This document shows, in pieces, positions 14,392-22,360 of a stretch of DNA of 33,831 nucleotides. This stretch comes from a virus: positions 1-33,831 of the IMG/VR virus record IMGVR_UViG_3300033145_000631; one strand, written 5' to 3'. Position numbers and translations under genes: made by a program. Every line of letters begins with the position of its first letter. The stretch's first letter is position 1. The notes beneath the pieces are model-generated. The model had not been told where the DNA came from, made no database searches, and was given only the letters and a program-made list of their open reading frames with translations.

Positions 14392-15047
14392 TATGGAGCA
14401 CCTCCACTAGCTGGTAACTGATTAACTTTTGTCATCGCTTCTCTCCATGCAGCACTCTCACCTTTAGCAAAATTAAAGATAATTATTAAAGATATTAATG
14501 CAAAGATAATAACTCCAGCTAATAATAAAGTAGACTTATTCTCATCCCACCATGTTAAAGTTTCCTTTCTTTTCTCATCTAAAATATCTATTGCAGCATC
14601 CCTATAATCAGCAGGAGCTATCTCAGAAAGTAATTTTTCATTAGCAACTTCAAACTTAGATAAAGGAACTAATACTTCTGGATCATCATCTTTTCTCTTA
14701 ACAATCAATCCACGCTTACCATTAATCTCATGATAGTCCATAGAAGAAACTTGTTGAACTTTTCTACCGCCACGCTTTACACGCATCTCTTGTTCCCCTC
14801 CAGCTTGAATTAATCCGAAGAAAAAACTCTTCTTCTTAAACCAACCTGCTTTAGAATATTCTAACATTACCTTCCCTTCTCCAATTCCAACAACTTCACA
14901 AACTGGAAACTTATAAGAGAATTGTTTTTTAACATATAAAAAGCCAACAGCAATTATTACAAACGCAAAAGCTATTATAGACCAAAACAACATTGAAGAA
15001 CCCCATGAACCTATTGCTCCACCTATTCCACCTAAATTAAAACCCAT
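14391..15047 (-). CDS. Membrane protein with two helices and a soluble middle, 218 aa
   Basis: Gly-rich N-terminus, a transmembrane helix at about 18-39, a basic soluble domain of about 125 residues, a second helix at about 172-195 and a short polar tail. Its neighbours are a fibre and a 176-residue protein in one operon from the promoter at about 15650. Probably an envelope or spike-anchoring protein; no family recognised. Confidence 0.65.
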   Translation of the reverse strand: MGFNLGGIGGAIGSWGSSMLFWSIIAFAFVIIAVGFLYVKKQFSYKFPVCEVVGIGEGKVMLEYSKAGWFKKKSFFFGLIQAGGEQEMRVKRGGRKVQQVSSMDYHEINGKRGLIVKRKDDDPEVLVPLSKFEVANEKLLSEIAPADYRDAAIDILDEKRKETLTWWDENKSTLLLAGVIIFALISLIIIFNFAKGESAAWREAMTKVNQLPASGGAP

Positions 15048-15083
15048 TTTTATTCAAAACCTCCCTTATACTTGGTATGTGTA

Positions 15084-15614
15084 TCATCTTCTTCTGAACA
15101 ATCCTCGCTTTTTATCTTCTGCATCTGAGTGGTGATAACTCTCACTTCTAATTCCTATAATCATTTTTCTTACACCTTCAGCATCTGCCTGTTTCATTGT
15201 GATAAATATAATACTAAATACAATGTCAGCTATATAAGTAATTTGTGCTCTATTGGTTATTCCATATCCCCTCCAATTAGCCAAACACATTCTAACAGCA
15301 GTACACATAATCGAATAAGCACGTTTCCTAATTTCTTGATCCTTTAATTTTGAAATAGAAACGTTTGGATTAGCGACTGATAAAATTAAATTAGTTATTT
15401 CCCAAGCACCGAGTTCTGTAATTGCATTATCTTTTAATGCAGGTACATCTTCCCACATCCCAGTTTGTGGATTTTCTCTTCTTCCCATTAATTTATTTCT
15501 AATAATTTCAACAATTAGTTCTGGTTTAATCTTTTCTAATAAGTCAGCTTTATCAGAAGGCATTTGATATTGCATAGCAGGTGCAGCTTCTTGATATTCT
15601 GGTTCTTGTTCCAT
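15084..15614 (-). CDS. Hypothetical helical protein, 176 aa
   Basis: Acidic, Pro/Gln-rich N-terminus (about 1-22) then a predicted all-helical body with Cys and Arg in the middle (about 100-130) and a basic Arg-rich tail. First gene of the fibre operon. The ATG follows a short leader behind a GCGTAAG-type promoter. Could be a virion assembly protein; no family recognised. Confidence 0.65.
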   Translation of the reverse strand: MEQEPEYQEAAPAMQYQMPSDKADLLEKIKPELIVEIIRNKLMGRRENPQTGMWEDVPALKDNAITELGAWEITNLILSVANPNVSISKLKDQEIRKRAYSIMCTAVRMCLANWRGYGITNRAQITYIADIVFSIIFITMKQADAEGVRKMIIGIRSESYHHSDAEDKKRGLFRRR

Positions 15615-15645
15615 TGGGTGTGTAATAAGTTTAAAGAAAAATCCT

Positions 15646-15659
15646 TTATATACTTACGT
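15646..15659 (-). promoter_or_regulatory. Virion-class promoter (ACGTAAGTATATAA)
   Basis: Minus strand ACGTAAGTATATAA, the shared extended TATA element, 36 bases before ATG 15614. The short leader (TTACACACCCAATG) resembles the one before 27791 (TTACACTCCAATG), so both may share an initiator. Confidence 0.7.
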
Positions 15660-15664
15660 TAGAA

Positions 15665-18600
15665 TTACCTCTTCTTTTTCTTTTTAGTTTTCTTCTTATT
15701 GGTTTTAACATTATTATTTTTAGGCTTAGTTCCTTTCTTTCTAACTCTAACTTCTCCTTTTAATGTTAAAGGTTTAATTTCTAATCCAGTAAACATTCCA
15801 CCAAATGAACCCTTAGCTTCTTTCCCTCTTATATCGAATACTTTAGCGGCATAAGAAGAACCGATAAATTGCGTTGGTATTCCTTTTATTTTTCTAGTAG
15901 GGCCTTTCTTGCCTAGTTGTAGAGAAGGTTTAGGAATTATTATTGGTGGTAACCCAAAACCACTTGGAGCAGGAGTAAAAGGAGGAGATATTGTTGGAGT
16001 AACAGATGGAATAATAGATGGTATTATTGTAGTTTTTGATGGCATTATTGTAGATATTACTGGCACTTGTTTAATTTTTATTGCTTGTGGTTGTTTCTGA
16101 ATAACATAATTTTCTGTTGAAACACGAGACTCTATTAACATTTTCTGTTCCATAGGCATTACAGGAGATGGTCCAAGTATTACAGGAGATGGTCCAAGTA
16201 TTACAGGAGATGGTCCAAGCATTACTCCTCCAGTTTGTTCATATACCACAGTTCCAGCATAAATTGATGGAGATATTTTGGAAGTAATCGCAGGAGAAAC
16301 CGTCGCTGTTTCAATTCTAGTGACTGTACTTACAGGGAATTTAACGGCTGGGGTTGGGCTAACTATTGGAGATATCTTTCCATAAGTTTGTTTAATTATA
16401 ATTTCACTTTCTCCTCCAATCTTCTTTATGATTTCTCCTTTACCACCACCACTACTACTAAATGGAATATCAACTCCTAAAAAATCTCTTGTCCCATATT
16501 TTACAGGTTTTCTAAATCCCATAATAATATCTTCAGTTGTTGAAGAAAACTTTTTACTAATAACACCACTAGCACCTTTTTCAGAAATTACCCCTTCAAA
16601 AGAAGTTTCTCTAGTTTTAATACCGCCCAATGGTTTAGATATTTTACCAACAACCTCAGTATATAATTTCGTCCCTTTTCCAAATGTCTCTTCTGTAACC
16701 CCCGATGGAGAACTTAACCTTTCTGTAAATTCTAGTGGACTCATTCTTTGAGGAGTTATATGGCTAAGTTTAACTTGCTGTTCTGCAGTTTCCCAAAATA
16801 CTCCACCCTTTTTACCAGTACCTAAAGATTTTAGCTTTACAATCTGTGTTTCTTTTAACCTAGCCATAGGAAAAATTTCTTCTTTAAATGTTAATCCTCC
16901 CTTAGTAGTCATTCTTGTAGATTTTCTTGCAGTATCAAATACATCTATCATCCCATATTCCTTATCTCCTCGATAAGTAAATATTTTTTTCCCTACAATT
17001 CTTCCTTGTGATGTTTTTGAGAATGTCATACCAATTCCAGTGGTAGTATCTCCAACAGTAGAAATATCTGAAATAGCATAACCCTTACCAGATAATTTAC
17101 CAATATCTGAGGAATATTTAAGTGGATCAAGTTTTAATGTCTGAGGAATATCACCCAAGCTTCCACCCATAGTTTTTAATTCAGAAGGTAGCTGTGTTGA
17201 GACACGTCTTGAAGAAATTTGAAATTGTTCAATACTTTTTAATGCAGATGATTTATCACCAAATTTTCCAACTGCAACTAAATCATCTGATATTGATAAT
17301 AATTGTTTTTGTGTTAATACTTTTTCAGTAATCCCAATGCCCTTTAATGGTTCAACTTTAAAGGTTCCTTCTAATGCAGTTCCTTCAGTAGGTATGCCCC
17401 ATTTAGCAGCACCTCTATCCATACCCTCTAAGAGATTTTTTCTTTGACCCCATAATTTTACTTTGGCTGTTTGTTCTGCCTTTAAACTAATTTGTGATGC
17501 TTTTAATGATTGTGCAAAACTTTCACTCCTACTTAGTCCGATTCCAATACTTTTTCCCATACCAGTAACTAATTTAGTAGCACCACTTGCACCAAGTCCT
17601 AATCTCACTCCTATATCTAGTTGTTCCATCTTGGAAATTTCATAACCCTCAGATTTTTTCTGTGATGCACTTGCTGCTTTTATTAAACCACTTGCTCCCA
17701 TATAACCAAGAATTGCTGGTTGTGCTCCAGGGATAAAACTTGCTCCAACTAATGCACCAGTTTCAATAACACTTGGAGCCATACGTAATCCTTTTTGAAC
17801 ATCAGTTTCACCATATAATTCTCCAAATTCTGATTCAGCAAGTGCTAACTTCTTCGCCTTACCTTTAACATTTACATTCCATTTTTCTTTATATTTTTTC
17901 TGATATTGTTCTTCTAGGCTTCCATAAAACTCTTTATCTTTTGTATTTAATTCTTTTATTTTAATATCTTGTAATTTTTTAGCTTCAGAAACAGTCATTG
18001 TTCCAGCATCTATTTTTGATTGTAATCTTGAACTATAATCATCTATTGTATCTTGAGTTTTTTCTATACGAGTATCTGCTTTATCTTGGAACTCTGCACT
18101 AACATCCTTAGAAATTCCACCACTTAATCCAGCTATTTCTCCCCTCTTAATAATAATCTCTTCTTCTTTAAGTCCTCCATAAGTTTTTGTCGGAACACCA
18201 GTTATTACAGTTCCCTGTCCCATTCCAAATCCAGTATTAAAAACTTCTGGTATTGTTTCTTCTCCCTTATATTTTCCAACCCCTGCAAAGGCATCAACAA
18301 CATTTCCCCAACGAGTTGGTTTATCAAATGCACCCAATGGAGCACCTATTGTTTGAGCTCTCATTAGTTTTTCTTCAGGAGTTTCTTTAGCCAAAAAACC
18401 AGTCCATGCTTGAGATAATCCCGTTCTCCATCCTTTCCTATAACTTCCCTTATCAGCAGTTAATGGATCATAAGCTTCAACAGAAAGAGGTTTTAATCCT
18501 TGTCTACTTTCAGTGGTTAATAATTGTCCTTGTGGTGTTATTATTTTACCAGTTATAGTAGCTCCAGCAGGTGCAACAGCCATAGATGATTTTTGTCCAG

Positions 18601-18892
18601 ATGGGTCAGTATAAACTCCAGTTGATGGACTATAACTTCCACCTCTAGAAGAACTACGAGAAATAGTTGGCTTACTATATAATAATTTTTCTGAAGCAGT
18701 TGGTAATCTACTTTGTGTTCCTGTATCTATTCCGACTAATTTTCCAGAACTATCATAAACTGGTTTATCTTTTTGAAAAGAAGTTGAACCACTACTAGAA
18801 CTTCCATTAGAACCATCGCCAAAAGCTTCAGGATGCTTTTTTAAATAAGCTTTTCCACCCTCCCTCATTTTTTTTACAGCATCACTTACCAT
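15665..18892 (-). CDS. Large protein of unknown function, 1075 aa
   Basis: Ser/Gly-rich N-terminus (about 1-120), a charged coiled-coil-like stretch (about 275-350), a hydrophobic Gly/Ala-rich segment (about 375-450) that could cross or enter a membrane, a beta-rich middle, a Pro/Ile/Val-rich low-complexity part with a triple ILGPSPV repeat (about 890-915), and a strongly basic Lys tail. This mosaic resembles virion-internal, tape-measure or membrane-penetrating proteins by layout only. It overlaps the secreted thioredoxin gene by one base. No catalytic motif recognised. Confidence 0.6.
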   Translation of the reverse strand: MVSDAVKKMREGGKAYLKKHPEAFGDGSNGSSSSGSTSFQKDKPVYDSSGKLVGIDTGTQSRLPTASEKLLYSKPTISRSSSRGGSYSPSTGVYTDPSGQKSSMAVAPAGATITGKIITPQGQLLTTESRQGLKPLSVEAYDPLTADKGSYRKGWRTGLSQAWTGFLAKETPEEKLMRAQTIGAPLGAFDKPTRWGNVVDAFAGVGKYKGEETIPEVFNTGFGMGQGTVITGVPTKTYGGLKEEEIIIKRGEIAGLSGGISKDVSAEFQDKADTRIEKTQDTIDDYSSRLQSKIDAGTMTVSEAKKLQDIKIKELNTKDKEFYGSLEEQYQKKYKEKWNVNVKGKAKKLALAESEFGELYGETDVQKGLRMAPSVIETGALVGASFIPGAQPAILGYMGASGLIKAASASQKKSEGYEISKMEQLDIGVRLGLGASGATKLVTGMGKSIGIGLSRSESFAQSLKASQISLKAEQTAKVKLWGQRKNLLEGMDRGAAKWGIPTEGTALEGTFKVEPLKGIGITEKVLTQKQLLSISDDLVAVGKFGDKSSALKSIEQFQISSRRVSTQLPSELKTMGGSLGDIPQTLKLDPLKYSSDIGKLSGKGYAISDISTVGDTTTGIGMTFSKTSQGRIVGKKIFTYRGDKEYGMIDVFDTARKSTRMTTKGGLTFKEEIFPMARLKETQIVKLKSLGTGKKGGVFWETAEQQVKLSHITPQRMSPLEFTERLSSPSGVTEETFGKGTKLYTEVVGKISKPLGGIKTRETSFEGVISEKGASGVISKKFSSTTEDIIMGFRKPVKYGTRDFLGVDIPFSSSGGGKGEIIKKIGGESEIIIKQTYGKISPIVSPTPAVKFPVSTVTRIETATVSPAITSKISPSIYAGTVVYEQTGGVMLGPSPVILGPSPVILGPSPVMPMEQKMLIESRVSTENYVIQKQPQAIKIKQVPVISTIMPSKTTIIPSIIPSVTPTISPPFTPAPSGFGLPPIIIPKPSLQLGKKGPTRKIKGIPTQFIGSSYAAKVFDIRGKEAKGSFGGMFTGLEIKPLTLKGEVRVRKKGTKPKNNNVKTNKKKTKKKKKR
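16158..16220 (-). repeat. Three tandem 21-base repeats in the 1075-aa gene
   Basis: Three head-to-tail copies of a 21-base unit (16158-16178, 16179-16199, 16200-16220) are identical except for the last base of the third copy, and encode ILGPSPV three times. Near-identity suggests recent slippage or selection for a flexible linker; copy number may vary among relatives. Confidence 0.9.
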
Positions 18893-19245
18893 TATCTAAT
18901 AAACCAACTTTGTCTTTCAGTGTTAAAAGAATTAGTTGGACACTCCTTTGTAGTCATTTCTTGAAGTTCACATTCCAAATATTCAGGAATTTCTTTTGAA
19001 CCTACTAAAACTATTTCTCGATTATCGTTTGGTCTTATTATTACAGTTGGGACACCTTGTATTTTATATGTTCCTTTATTCACATTTAAGAAATTAATAT
19101 TATAATTAGTTGATAGTTGAGATACTAATGGATAAATTTGATTACAGTGAGGGCAATTATCAGAATAAAAGAAATCTGCGTTAGCGGCACTCACCCCAGC
19201 AATACATAACATTCCTAAAACTAATAAAACTAAAGCTATCTTCAT
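18892..19245 (-). CDS. Secreted thioredoxin-fold protein, 117 aa
   Basis: Signal peptide at about 1-20, then a small thioredoxin/glutaredoxin-like fold with active site CPHC (C31, C34) and a cis-proline loop GVPTVII (P66). CPHC is typical of oxidising DsbA-like enzymes. Two further Cys lie near 92 and 102. Outside the membrane it could form or isomerise disulfides in virion surface proteins, several of which have paired Cys. It sits in the virion operon behind a GCGTAAG promoter with a leaderless start. The small size lacks a DsbA helical insertion, so the substrate is unknown. Confidence 0.8.
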   Translation of the reverse strand: MKIALVLLVLGMLCIAGVSAANADFFYSDNCPHCNQIYPLVSQLSTNYNINFLNVNKGTYKIQGVPTVIIRPNDNREIVLVGSKEIPEYLECELQEMTTKECPTNSFNTERQSWFIR

Positions 19246-19267
19246 AGAAAACTAAATAATTTAATAT

Positions 19268-19281
19268 TTATATACTTACGC
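19268..19281 (-). promoter_or_regulatory. Virion-class promoter (GCGTAAGTATATAA)
   Basis: Minus strand GCGTAAGTATATAA centred about 26 bases before ATG 19245, giving a leaderless start. The TAA stop of the upstream membrane-protein gene lies inside the element (GCG-TAA-G), so promoter and coding end are merged. Confidence 0.72.
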
Positions 19282-19554
19282 TAACTTGTCTAATGCTTTT
19301 GACATATCTTCGTCACTTAAACTTGGTGTTTCTTGTGGCTCTGATGTACCTTTAAGATATGAAAAGAATTTAACAAGTAATAAATTAAAAGCAATACTAG
19401 CTATTTTAGCAAATCTTATTCCCCAATCTAATCCATCCCACCATCGAATTAATGAAAAAGTATTGCCAAGTGCCATAATAAAAAAACACCAAATACCAAA
19501 CTTATAAAATAAAGTCGGAGTAATATTTATCTTTGGCAAATTAGGTAATCTCAT
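19276..19554 (-). CDS. Two-helix membrane protein, 92 aa
   Basis: Hydrophobic helices at about 14-36 and 46-66 with an aromatic loop, then an acidic, Ser-rich tail. Overlaps the upstream gene by four bases. Likely envelope-associated; no family recognised. Confidence 0.65.
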   Translation of the reverse strand: MRLPNLPKINITPTLFYKFGIWCFFIMALGNTFSLIRWWDGLDWGIRFAKIASIAFNLLLVKFFSYLKGTSEPQETPSLSDEDMSKALDKLA

Positions 19555-19859
19555 ATAACCCTCCTAGAATAATCTATACGAACTATCTTACCTAACTTTC
19601 TTCTTAATGCTTTAATATCTTTTTCGATATTATCAGCAATTTGTTCTTTCTTTAAATCTTTAAACTTTTCAAGAATCATTCCATCTTTAAATACAACTTG
19701 TTTTCCATCCTTAACCATTTTTTTATAACTACCTTTAGCTTGTTTGGAATCAGAATAAGCAGTCAATGATAAATTATCTTTACAGATAACTCTAATCTCA
19801 TTTATAGCATCACTAACTTTCGATTTTGTTTTAGCTGTTATTAATATTTGTGGTTCCAT
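19551..19859 (-). CDS. Basic hypothetical protein, 102 aa
   Basis: Alpha/beta-like, Lys-rich protein with no Cys pair or membrane helix and a long charged helix in the C-terminal half. Overlaps its neighbours by one and four bases. Unrecognised; charge would suit DNA association inside the virion. Confidence 0.6.
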   Translation of the reverse strand: MEPQILITAKTKSKVSDAINEIRVICKDNLSLTAYSDSKQAKGSYKKMVKDGKQVVFKDGMILEKFKDLKKEQIADNIEKDIKALRRKLGKIVRIDYSRRVI

Positions 19860-20041
19860 TATAATTTAAATTCAGAAAAAATATAATACCTATATGTTAT
19901 TACTCCCATTCTAGGTATTTCCATAATGTCTAATTCGTTATGTTTCACACACTTAGCAATTACTTTAGAGTTCGGATTGATTCCAGCACCATTAATTATT
20001 TGTTGCTTGGTCGCTACTATCGCTTGTTCCATGAAATCCAT
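19859..20041 (-). CDS. Hypothetical protein, 60 aa
   Basis: Small alpha/beta protein with one Cys. GAGGTG stands just before the ATG at 20041; a second ATG three codons on is possible. Its start lies 50 bases inside the C-terminal tail of the preceding membrane protein, an unusually long overlap. No family recognised. Confidence 0.55.
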   Translation of the reverse strand: MDFMEQAIVATKQQIINGAGINPNSKVIAKCVKHNELDIMEIPRMGVITYRYYIFSEFKL

Positions 20042-20192
20042 CACCTCGGATTGACTGATTTTTATTCCTCCTATTTTTTATTTCATCTATTGAATCTAAA
20101 ATATAAGGTAAAGCATTATATGCACCATAAGCAATAAAACCAAGAATAACTATATAGATTGCTGAACTTTGAAGTAATGATATCAATCCCAT
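19992..20192 (-). CDS. Single-pass membrane protein, 66 aa
   Basis: One strong helix at about 10-30 near the N-terminus followed by a charged, Ser/Asp/Asn-rich tail that would be soluble. First gene of the short operon leading to 19276. A TATA box lies 33-40 bases upstream. Function unknown. Confidence 0.62.
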   Translation of the reverse strand: MGLISLLQSSAIYIVILGFIAYGAYNALPYILDSIDEIKNRRNKNQSIRGDGFHGTSDSSDQATNN

Positions 20193-20224
20193 CTTTTTGG
20201 TGTAGTAATACTAAAGGTATTTAC

Positions 20225-20232
20225 TATATAAA
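20225..20232 (-). promoter_or_regulatory. TATA box for 20192 operon
   Basis: Minus strand TTTATATA, 33-40 bases before ATG 20192, implying a leader of about 10-12 bases. It lacks the GCGTAAG extension. Confidence 0.5.
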
Positions 20233-20253
20233 TGTTTTGTTTTAGAATTAGAA

Positions 20254-20288
20254 GGGGCTAAACTACACACCAAGAAGAGTTTAACCCC
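20254..20288 (-). terminator. Inverted repeat, probable terminator after basic-protein cluster
   Basis: GGGGCTAAACT and AGTTTAACCCC form an 11-position stem with one mismatch and a 13-base loop, between the end of 20318-20491 and the TATA box of the next operon. The mismatch becomes a G-U wobble on the minus strand, so a minus-strand hairpin is likely. T-rich sequence follows. Confidence 0.6.
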
Positions 20289-20317
20289 AGTATAATATGA
20301 TAAGAAGTGCAACCACT

Positions 20318-20491
20318 TCATAGTTTTCTTAAATCACCGACGGTCATTCTTCTACCATACTTTCTTAAAGTTTTCCCAGTTAATGGGATATTAACTTTTA
20401 TTTTAGGTTTGACTTTCTTGGCGGTTTTAGTTATTGCTTCTTCTATGTTTTTGGGAAGCTTTACTTTATATTTTACTTTATATTTTTTCAT
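20318..20491 (-). CDS. Basic virion-protein candidate, 57 aa
   Basis: Very Lys/Arg-rich (KYKVK repeated near the N-terminus, KTAKKVKPK in the middle), without Cys or membrane segment. Overlaps the upstream basic gene by ATGA. One of three consecutive basic mini-proteins downstream of the two capsid candidates, so a DNA-packing or virion-internal role is plausible. Confidence 0.65.
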   Translation of the reverse strand: MKKYKVKYKVKLPKNIEEAITKTAKKVKPKIKVNIPLTGKTLRKYGRRMTVGDLRKL

Positions 20492-20619
20492 TTTGATTTC
20501 TTTCCGCCAAGAATAGCAGCAGCAATATTTATTCTTTTACTAAGAGAAGCTCTTGGTCTTCTTCTTCTAGCTGTAGCCATTGCGTTTTTCCATTTCTTTG
20601 TATTTTTTCCACATGCCAT
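20488..20619 (-). CDS. Very basic mini-protein, 43 aa
   Basis: Contains ARRRRPRASLSKR in the centre and a Lys-rich end, one Cys near the start. Such small highly basic virion proteins, for example VP2 of Sulfolobus spindle-shaped virus 1, bind packaged DNA. Sequence similarity cannot be judged here; the comparison rests on size, charge and position next to capsid genes. Confidence 0.62.
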   Translation of the reverse strand: MACGKNTKKWKNAMATARRRRPRASLSKRINIAAAILGGKKSK

Positions 20620-20829
20620 TTAATATAATCCTCCTAAATTTAGTTTACGATTGTAACCTAAACTATCAGCTACTTGTTTTGCAGTTTTTCTCTTATAAGT
20701 CTTTTTTAGTTTCTTCTTAATCTTTGGTTTCAATTTCTTAGAAGTAATTTTAATATCTTTTTTTAATTCACCGAAGCCAAAGCTAAATGTATTCTTTACA
20801 CTATCTACTATGATTTTTCTTTTTCCCAT
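20620..20829 (-). CDS. Lys-rich basic protein, 69 aa
   Basis: A short beta-like N-terminus followed by a run of about 35 residues dominated by Lys, then an aromatic end. ATG 20829 is chosen; the longer GTG frame would begin inside a hairpin. Immediately follows the capsid candidates and could compact DNA in the virion. Confidence 0.62.
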   Translation of the reverse strand: MGKRKIIVDSVKNTFSFGFGELKKDIKITSKKLKPKIKKKLKKTYKRKTAKQVADSLGYNRKLNLGGLY

Positions 20830-20841
20830 TATGAATATCAA

Positions 20842-20860
20842 GGAGGGGGTTTCACCCTCC
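20842..20860 (-). terminator. GC hairpin after capsid-candidate genes
   Basis: On the minus strand GGAGGG and CCCTCC with a seven-base loop form a six-pair GC stem followed by TTGATATTC. It may partly terminate or protect the abundant capsid message before the basic-protein genes. Confidence 0.45.
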
Positions 20861-20918
20861 GCCACCTAACCAGGCTTTCGTTACTAAATAAATAAAAAAT
20901 AAATTATTTCGTGTATCT

Positions 20919-21248
20919 TTAAGCTCGTCTACCTCCCTTAGCCATGAACACTCCTAAAAACAACATACCGACCGTAAAGGCGATAATTGCTGGAGCCCAT
21001 CCTGCAAGTCCTGCAGTTCCGAGTTGGGTATTAAGATAGTTAGTACTCGTCCAACCAGCGTTGGTTGGATCAGCATAGTCAGTAACATTAGTGTCATTTT
21101 GACAATAATGTTGTGACGTGTTATAAGTAAAGTCAGTTGCACAAGTTGCAACCGAGTCACCGAACTTCGTAAGAAGAACAGTACCAACACCAATTATAAC
21201 TGCGAAAGTTACTAATCCATATCCTAAAGCTGACAATTTATCAAACAT
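20919..21248 (-). CDS. Two-helix membrane protein, capsid candidate 1, 109 aa
   Basis: Helix 1 at about 9-29, an exposed loop, helix 2 at about 84-103 and a basic GGRR end. It matches the 81-residue neighbour nearly exactly in both helices but has about 28 extra loop residues with C36 and C49, which could form a disulfide, and several Asn-x-Thr/Ser sites. The layout (hydrophobic helix, G-D-S-V turn, Thr-rich loop, hydrophobic helix, basic tail) is like VP1/VP3 major capsid proteins of spindle-shaped archaeal viruses. Alternatives: pilin-like or other abundant membrane protein. Confidence 0.6.
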   Translation of the reverse strand: MFDKLSALGYGLVTFAVIIGVGTVLLTKFGDSVATCATDFTYNTSQHYCQNDTNVTDYADPTNAGWTSTNYLNTQLGTAGLAGWAPAIIAFTVGMLFLGVFMAKGGRRA

Positions 21249-21504
21249 CTTTTAATTCAAAAAGAATATTTAAACTCTTCGTCCACCCTTATTCATAAAG
21301 ACACCTAGGAACAGCATACCTACTGCGAAAGCGATAATTGCTGGAGCCCATCCTGCAAGTCCAGAACTACCTAATTGAGTATTCAAATAAGTAACAGTTG
21401 TGTTAGCTGTACCACCAACCGAGTCACCGAACTTTGTCAAGATAACAGTACCAACACCAATTATAACTGCGAAAGTTACTAATCCATATCCTAATGCACT
21501 TAGA
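20968..21504 (-). repeat. Tandem gene duplication of two-helix proteins
   Basis: The genes at 20919-21248 and 21270-21515 share long identical DNA blocks: about 31 bases around 20980-21010 versus 21331-21361, and about 50 bases around 21178-21228 versus 21445-21494. Only the loop differs strongly. The duplication is recent, or kept alike by gene conversion. Confidence 0.85.
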
Positions 21505-21515
21505 TTATCAAACAT
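21270..21515 (-). CDS. Two-helix membrane protein, major capsid candidate 2, 81 aa
   Basis: Helices at about 9-29 and 55-73 joined by a short Gly/Thr-rich loop; basic GGRR tail. ATG 21515 has GGAGG at good spacing, whereas the frame to 21548 would need a TTG and is rejected. It has its own promoter and three upstream AGTGTCCC repeats, suiting the most expressed virion protein. SSV1 VP3 has the same plan: two hydrophobic helices, a polar Thr/Ser loop and a short Lys end. Homology is not proven by eye. Confidence 0.62.
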   Translation of the reverse strand: MFDNLSALGYGLVTFAVIIGVGTVILTKFGDSVGGTANTTVTYLNTQLGSSGLAGWAPAIIAFAVGMLFLGVFMNKGGRRV

Positions 21516-21554
21516 TTTTTGTATCCTCCATTGTAAAAATACAACCAATTATTT

Positions 21555-21566
21555 GTTTATATACTC
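21555..21566 (-). promoter_or_regulatory. Promoter of capsid candidate 2
   Basis: Minus strand GAGTATATAAAC, about 45 bases before ATG 21515, leaving a leader of about 18-20 bases that contains GGAGG. Differs from the GCGTAAG class in its upstream half. Confidence 0.62.
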
Positions 21567-21568
21567 GG

Positions 21569-21620
21569 GGGACACTATTTTAAAGAAATGGGACACTCCT
21601 TACAAGTAAGTAGGGACACT
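21569..21620 (-). repeat. Three AGTGTCCC direct repeats upstream of capsid promoter
   Basis: GGGACACT (plus strand) occurs at 21569-21576, 21590-21597 and 21613-21620, spaced 21 and 23 bases (two helical turns), ending just upstream of the TATA box. Candidate activator or repressor sites; a pair spaced 21 bases also occurs at 26195-26223. Confidence 0.6.
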
Positions 21621-21924
21621 ATCTATTCTTTTGCCAAATCATATAAAATATCATAAACAAAATAATACCCAAGAATGTCATTAACCATGTCCAACTAACA
21701 AGCTCTAAATAAACTAAAAATAACCCAGCAATCAGCATTACAAAACTAGCAGTAAGTAATGCAGTTTCAAATCCCCATGCTAATAATCCCATTACAATAA
21801 TACCCCACATCATAAATAACATTCCAACCCAAAAGAAACCACCAGTTGTTGCATTTGGAATTGCCAGTAAATCCTTTAGGTTTGTTGCATTCTGAAAGTT
21901 GTTTGTTACTGATACGTTCACCAT
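21619..21924 (-). CDS. Three-helix membrane protein, 101 aa
   Basis: Polar N-terminus with Asn-x-Thr sites (about 1-27), then hydrophobic helices at about 30-50, 55-75 and 78-96 with a short basic end. One base separates it from the upstream gene. Probably an envelope protein; unrecognised. Confidence 0.65.
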   Translation of the reverse strand: MVNVSVTNNFQNATNLKDLLAIPNATTGGFFWVGMLFMMWGIIVMGLLAWGFETALLTASFVMLIAGLFLVYLELVSWTWLMTFLGIILFMIFYMIWQKNR

Positions 21925-21925
21925 A

Positions 21926-22360
21926 TTATACTCTCACCTTAAAGATTATTCTTAAAACTATAAATCCTATCGCAATATTATATAATCCGATTAATATAAA
22001 TGGTATTATAGAAGGAAGTCCTGGTATCATTCTACATACAGTCATAATCCATCCTCCAGTTAAAAAAGTTGCCACAGTTGAAACAGATGATGTAAGTATG
22101 TCCCATGAAGTTGAGAGTGTCATCCCTAATGAACCAAGGAATGAAACATCTCCACTACTAATTTTTTCATTCATACCAGATTGAAAAGATTGAAAACTAT
22201 TTTCTAAATTATCAGTTGGTAATCCTTCAACTGCATAATCACCATCATGATCAGTATTCATACCAGGTAAAACTATTGTACTAAAGACAATTACAAAAAG
22301 CATTGCTATAAATATTCCAGTAATCCATCCTTCCATAGTTCCAGCTTTTTTATTCATCAT
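21926..22360 (-). CDS. Membrane protein, pilin-like N-terminus, 144 aa
   Basis: A short basic N-terminus before a helix at about 12-32, a polar Ser/Asp-rich middle and two or three hydrophobic segments (about 85-108 and 115-140). The first helix after a Lys/Gly start resembles class III (pilin) signals but no cleavage site is certain. Overlaps the LamG gene by four bases. Confidence 0.6.
   Translation of the reverse strand: MMNKKAGTMEGWITGIFIAMLFVIVFSTIVLPGMNTDHDGDYAVEGLPTDNLENSFQSFQSGMNEKISSGDVSFLGSLGMTLSTSWDILTSSVSTVATFLTGGWIMTVCRMIPGLPSIIPFILIGLYNIAIGFIVLRIIFKVRV

Noticed and set aside
20954-21193. Leftward frame overlapping capsid candidate 1
   Set aside because: An out-of-frame shadow of a repeated gene, with no start signal and no homologous frame in the paralogue.
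21516-21548. Longer form of capsid candidate 2 from TTG 21548
   Set aside because: GGAGG is perfectly placed for ATG 21515, and the paralogue begins at the same residue.
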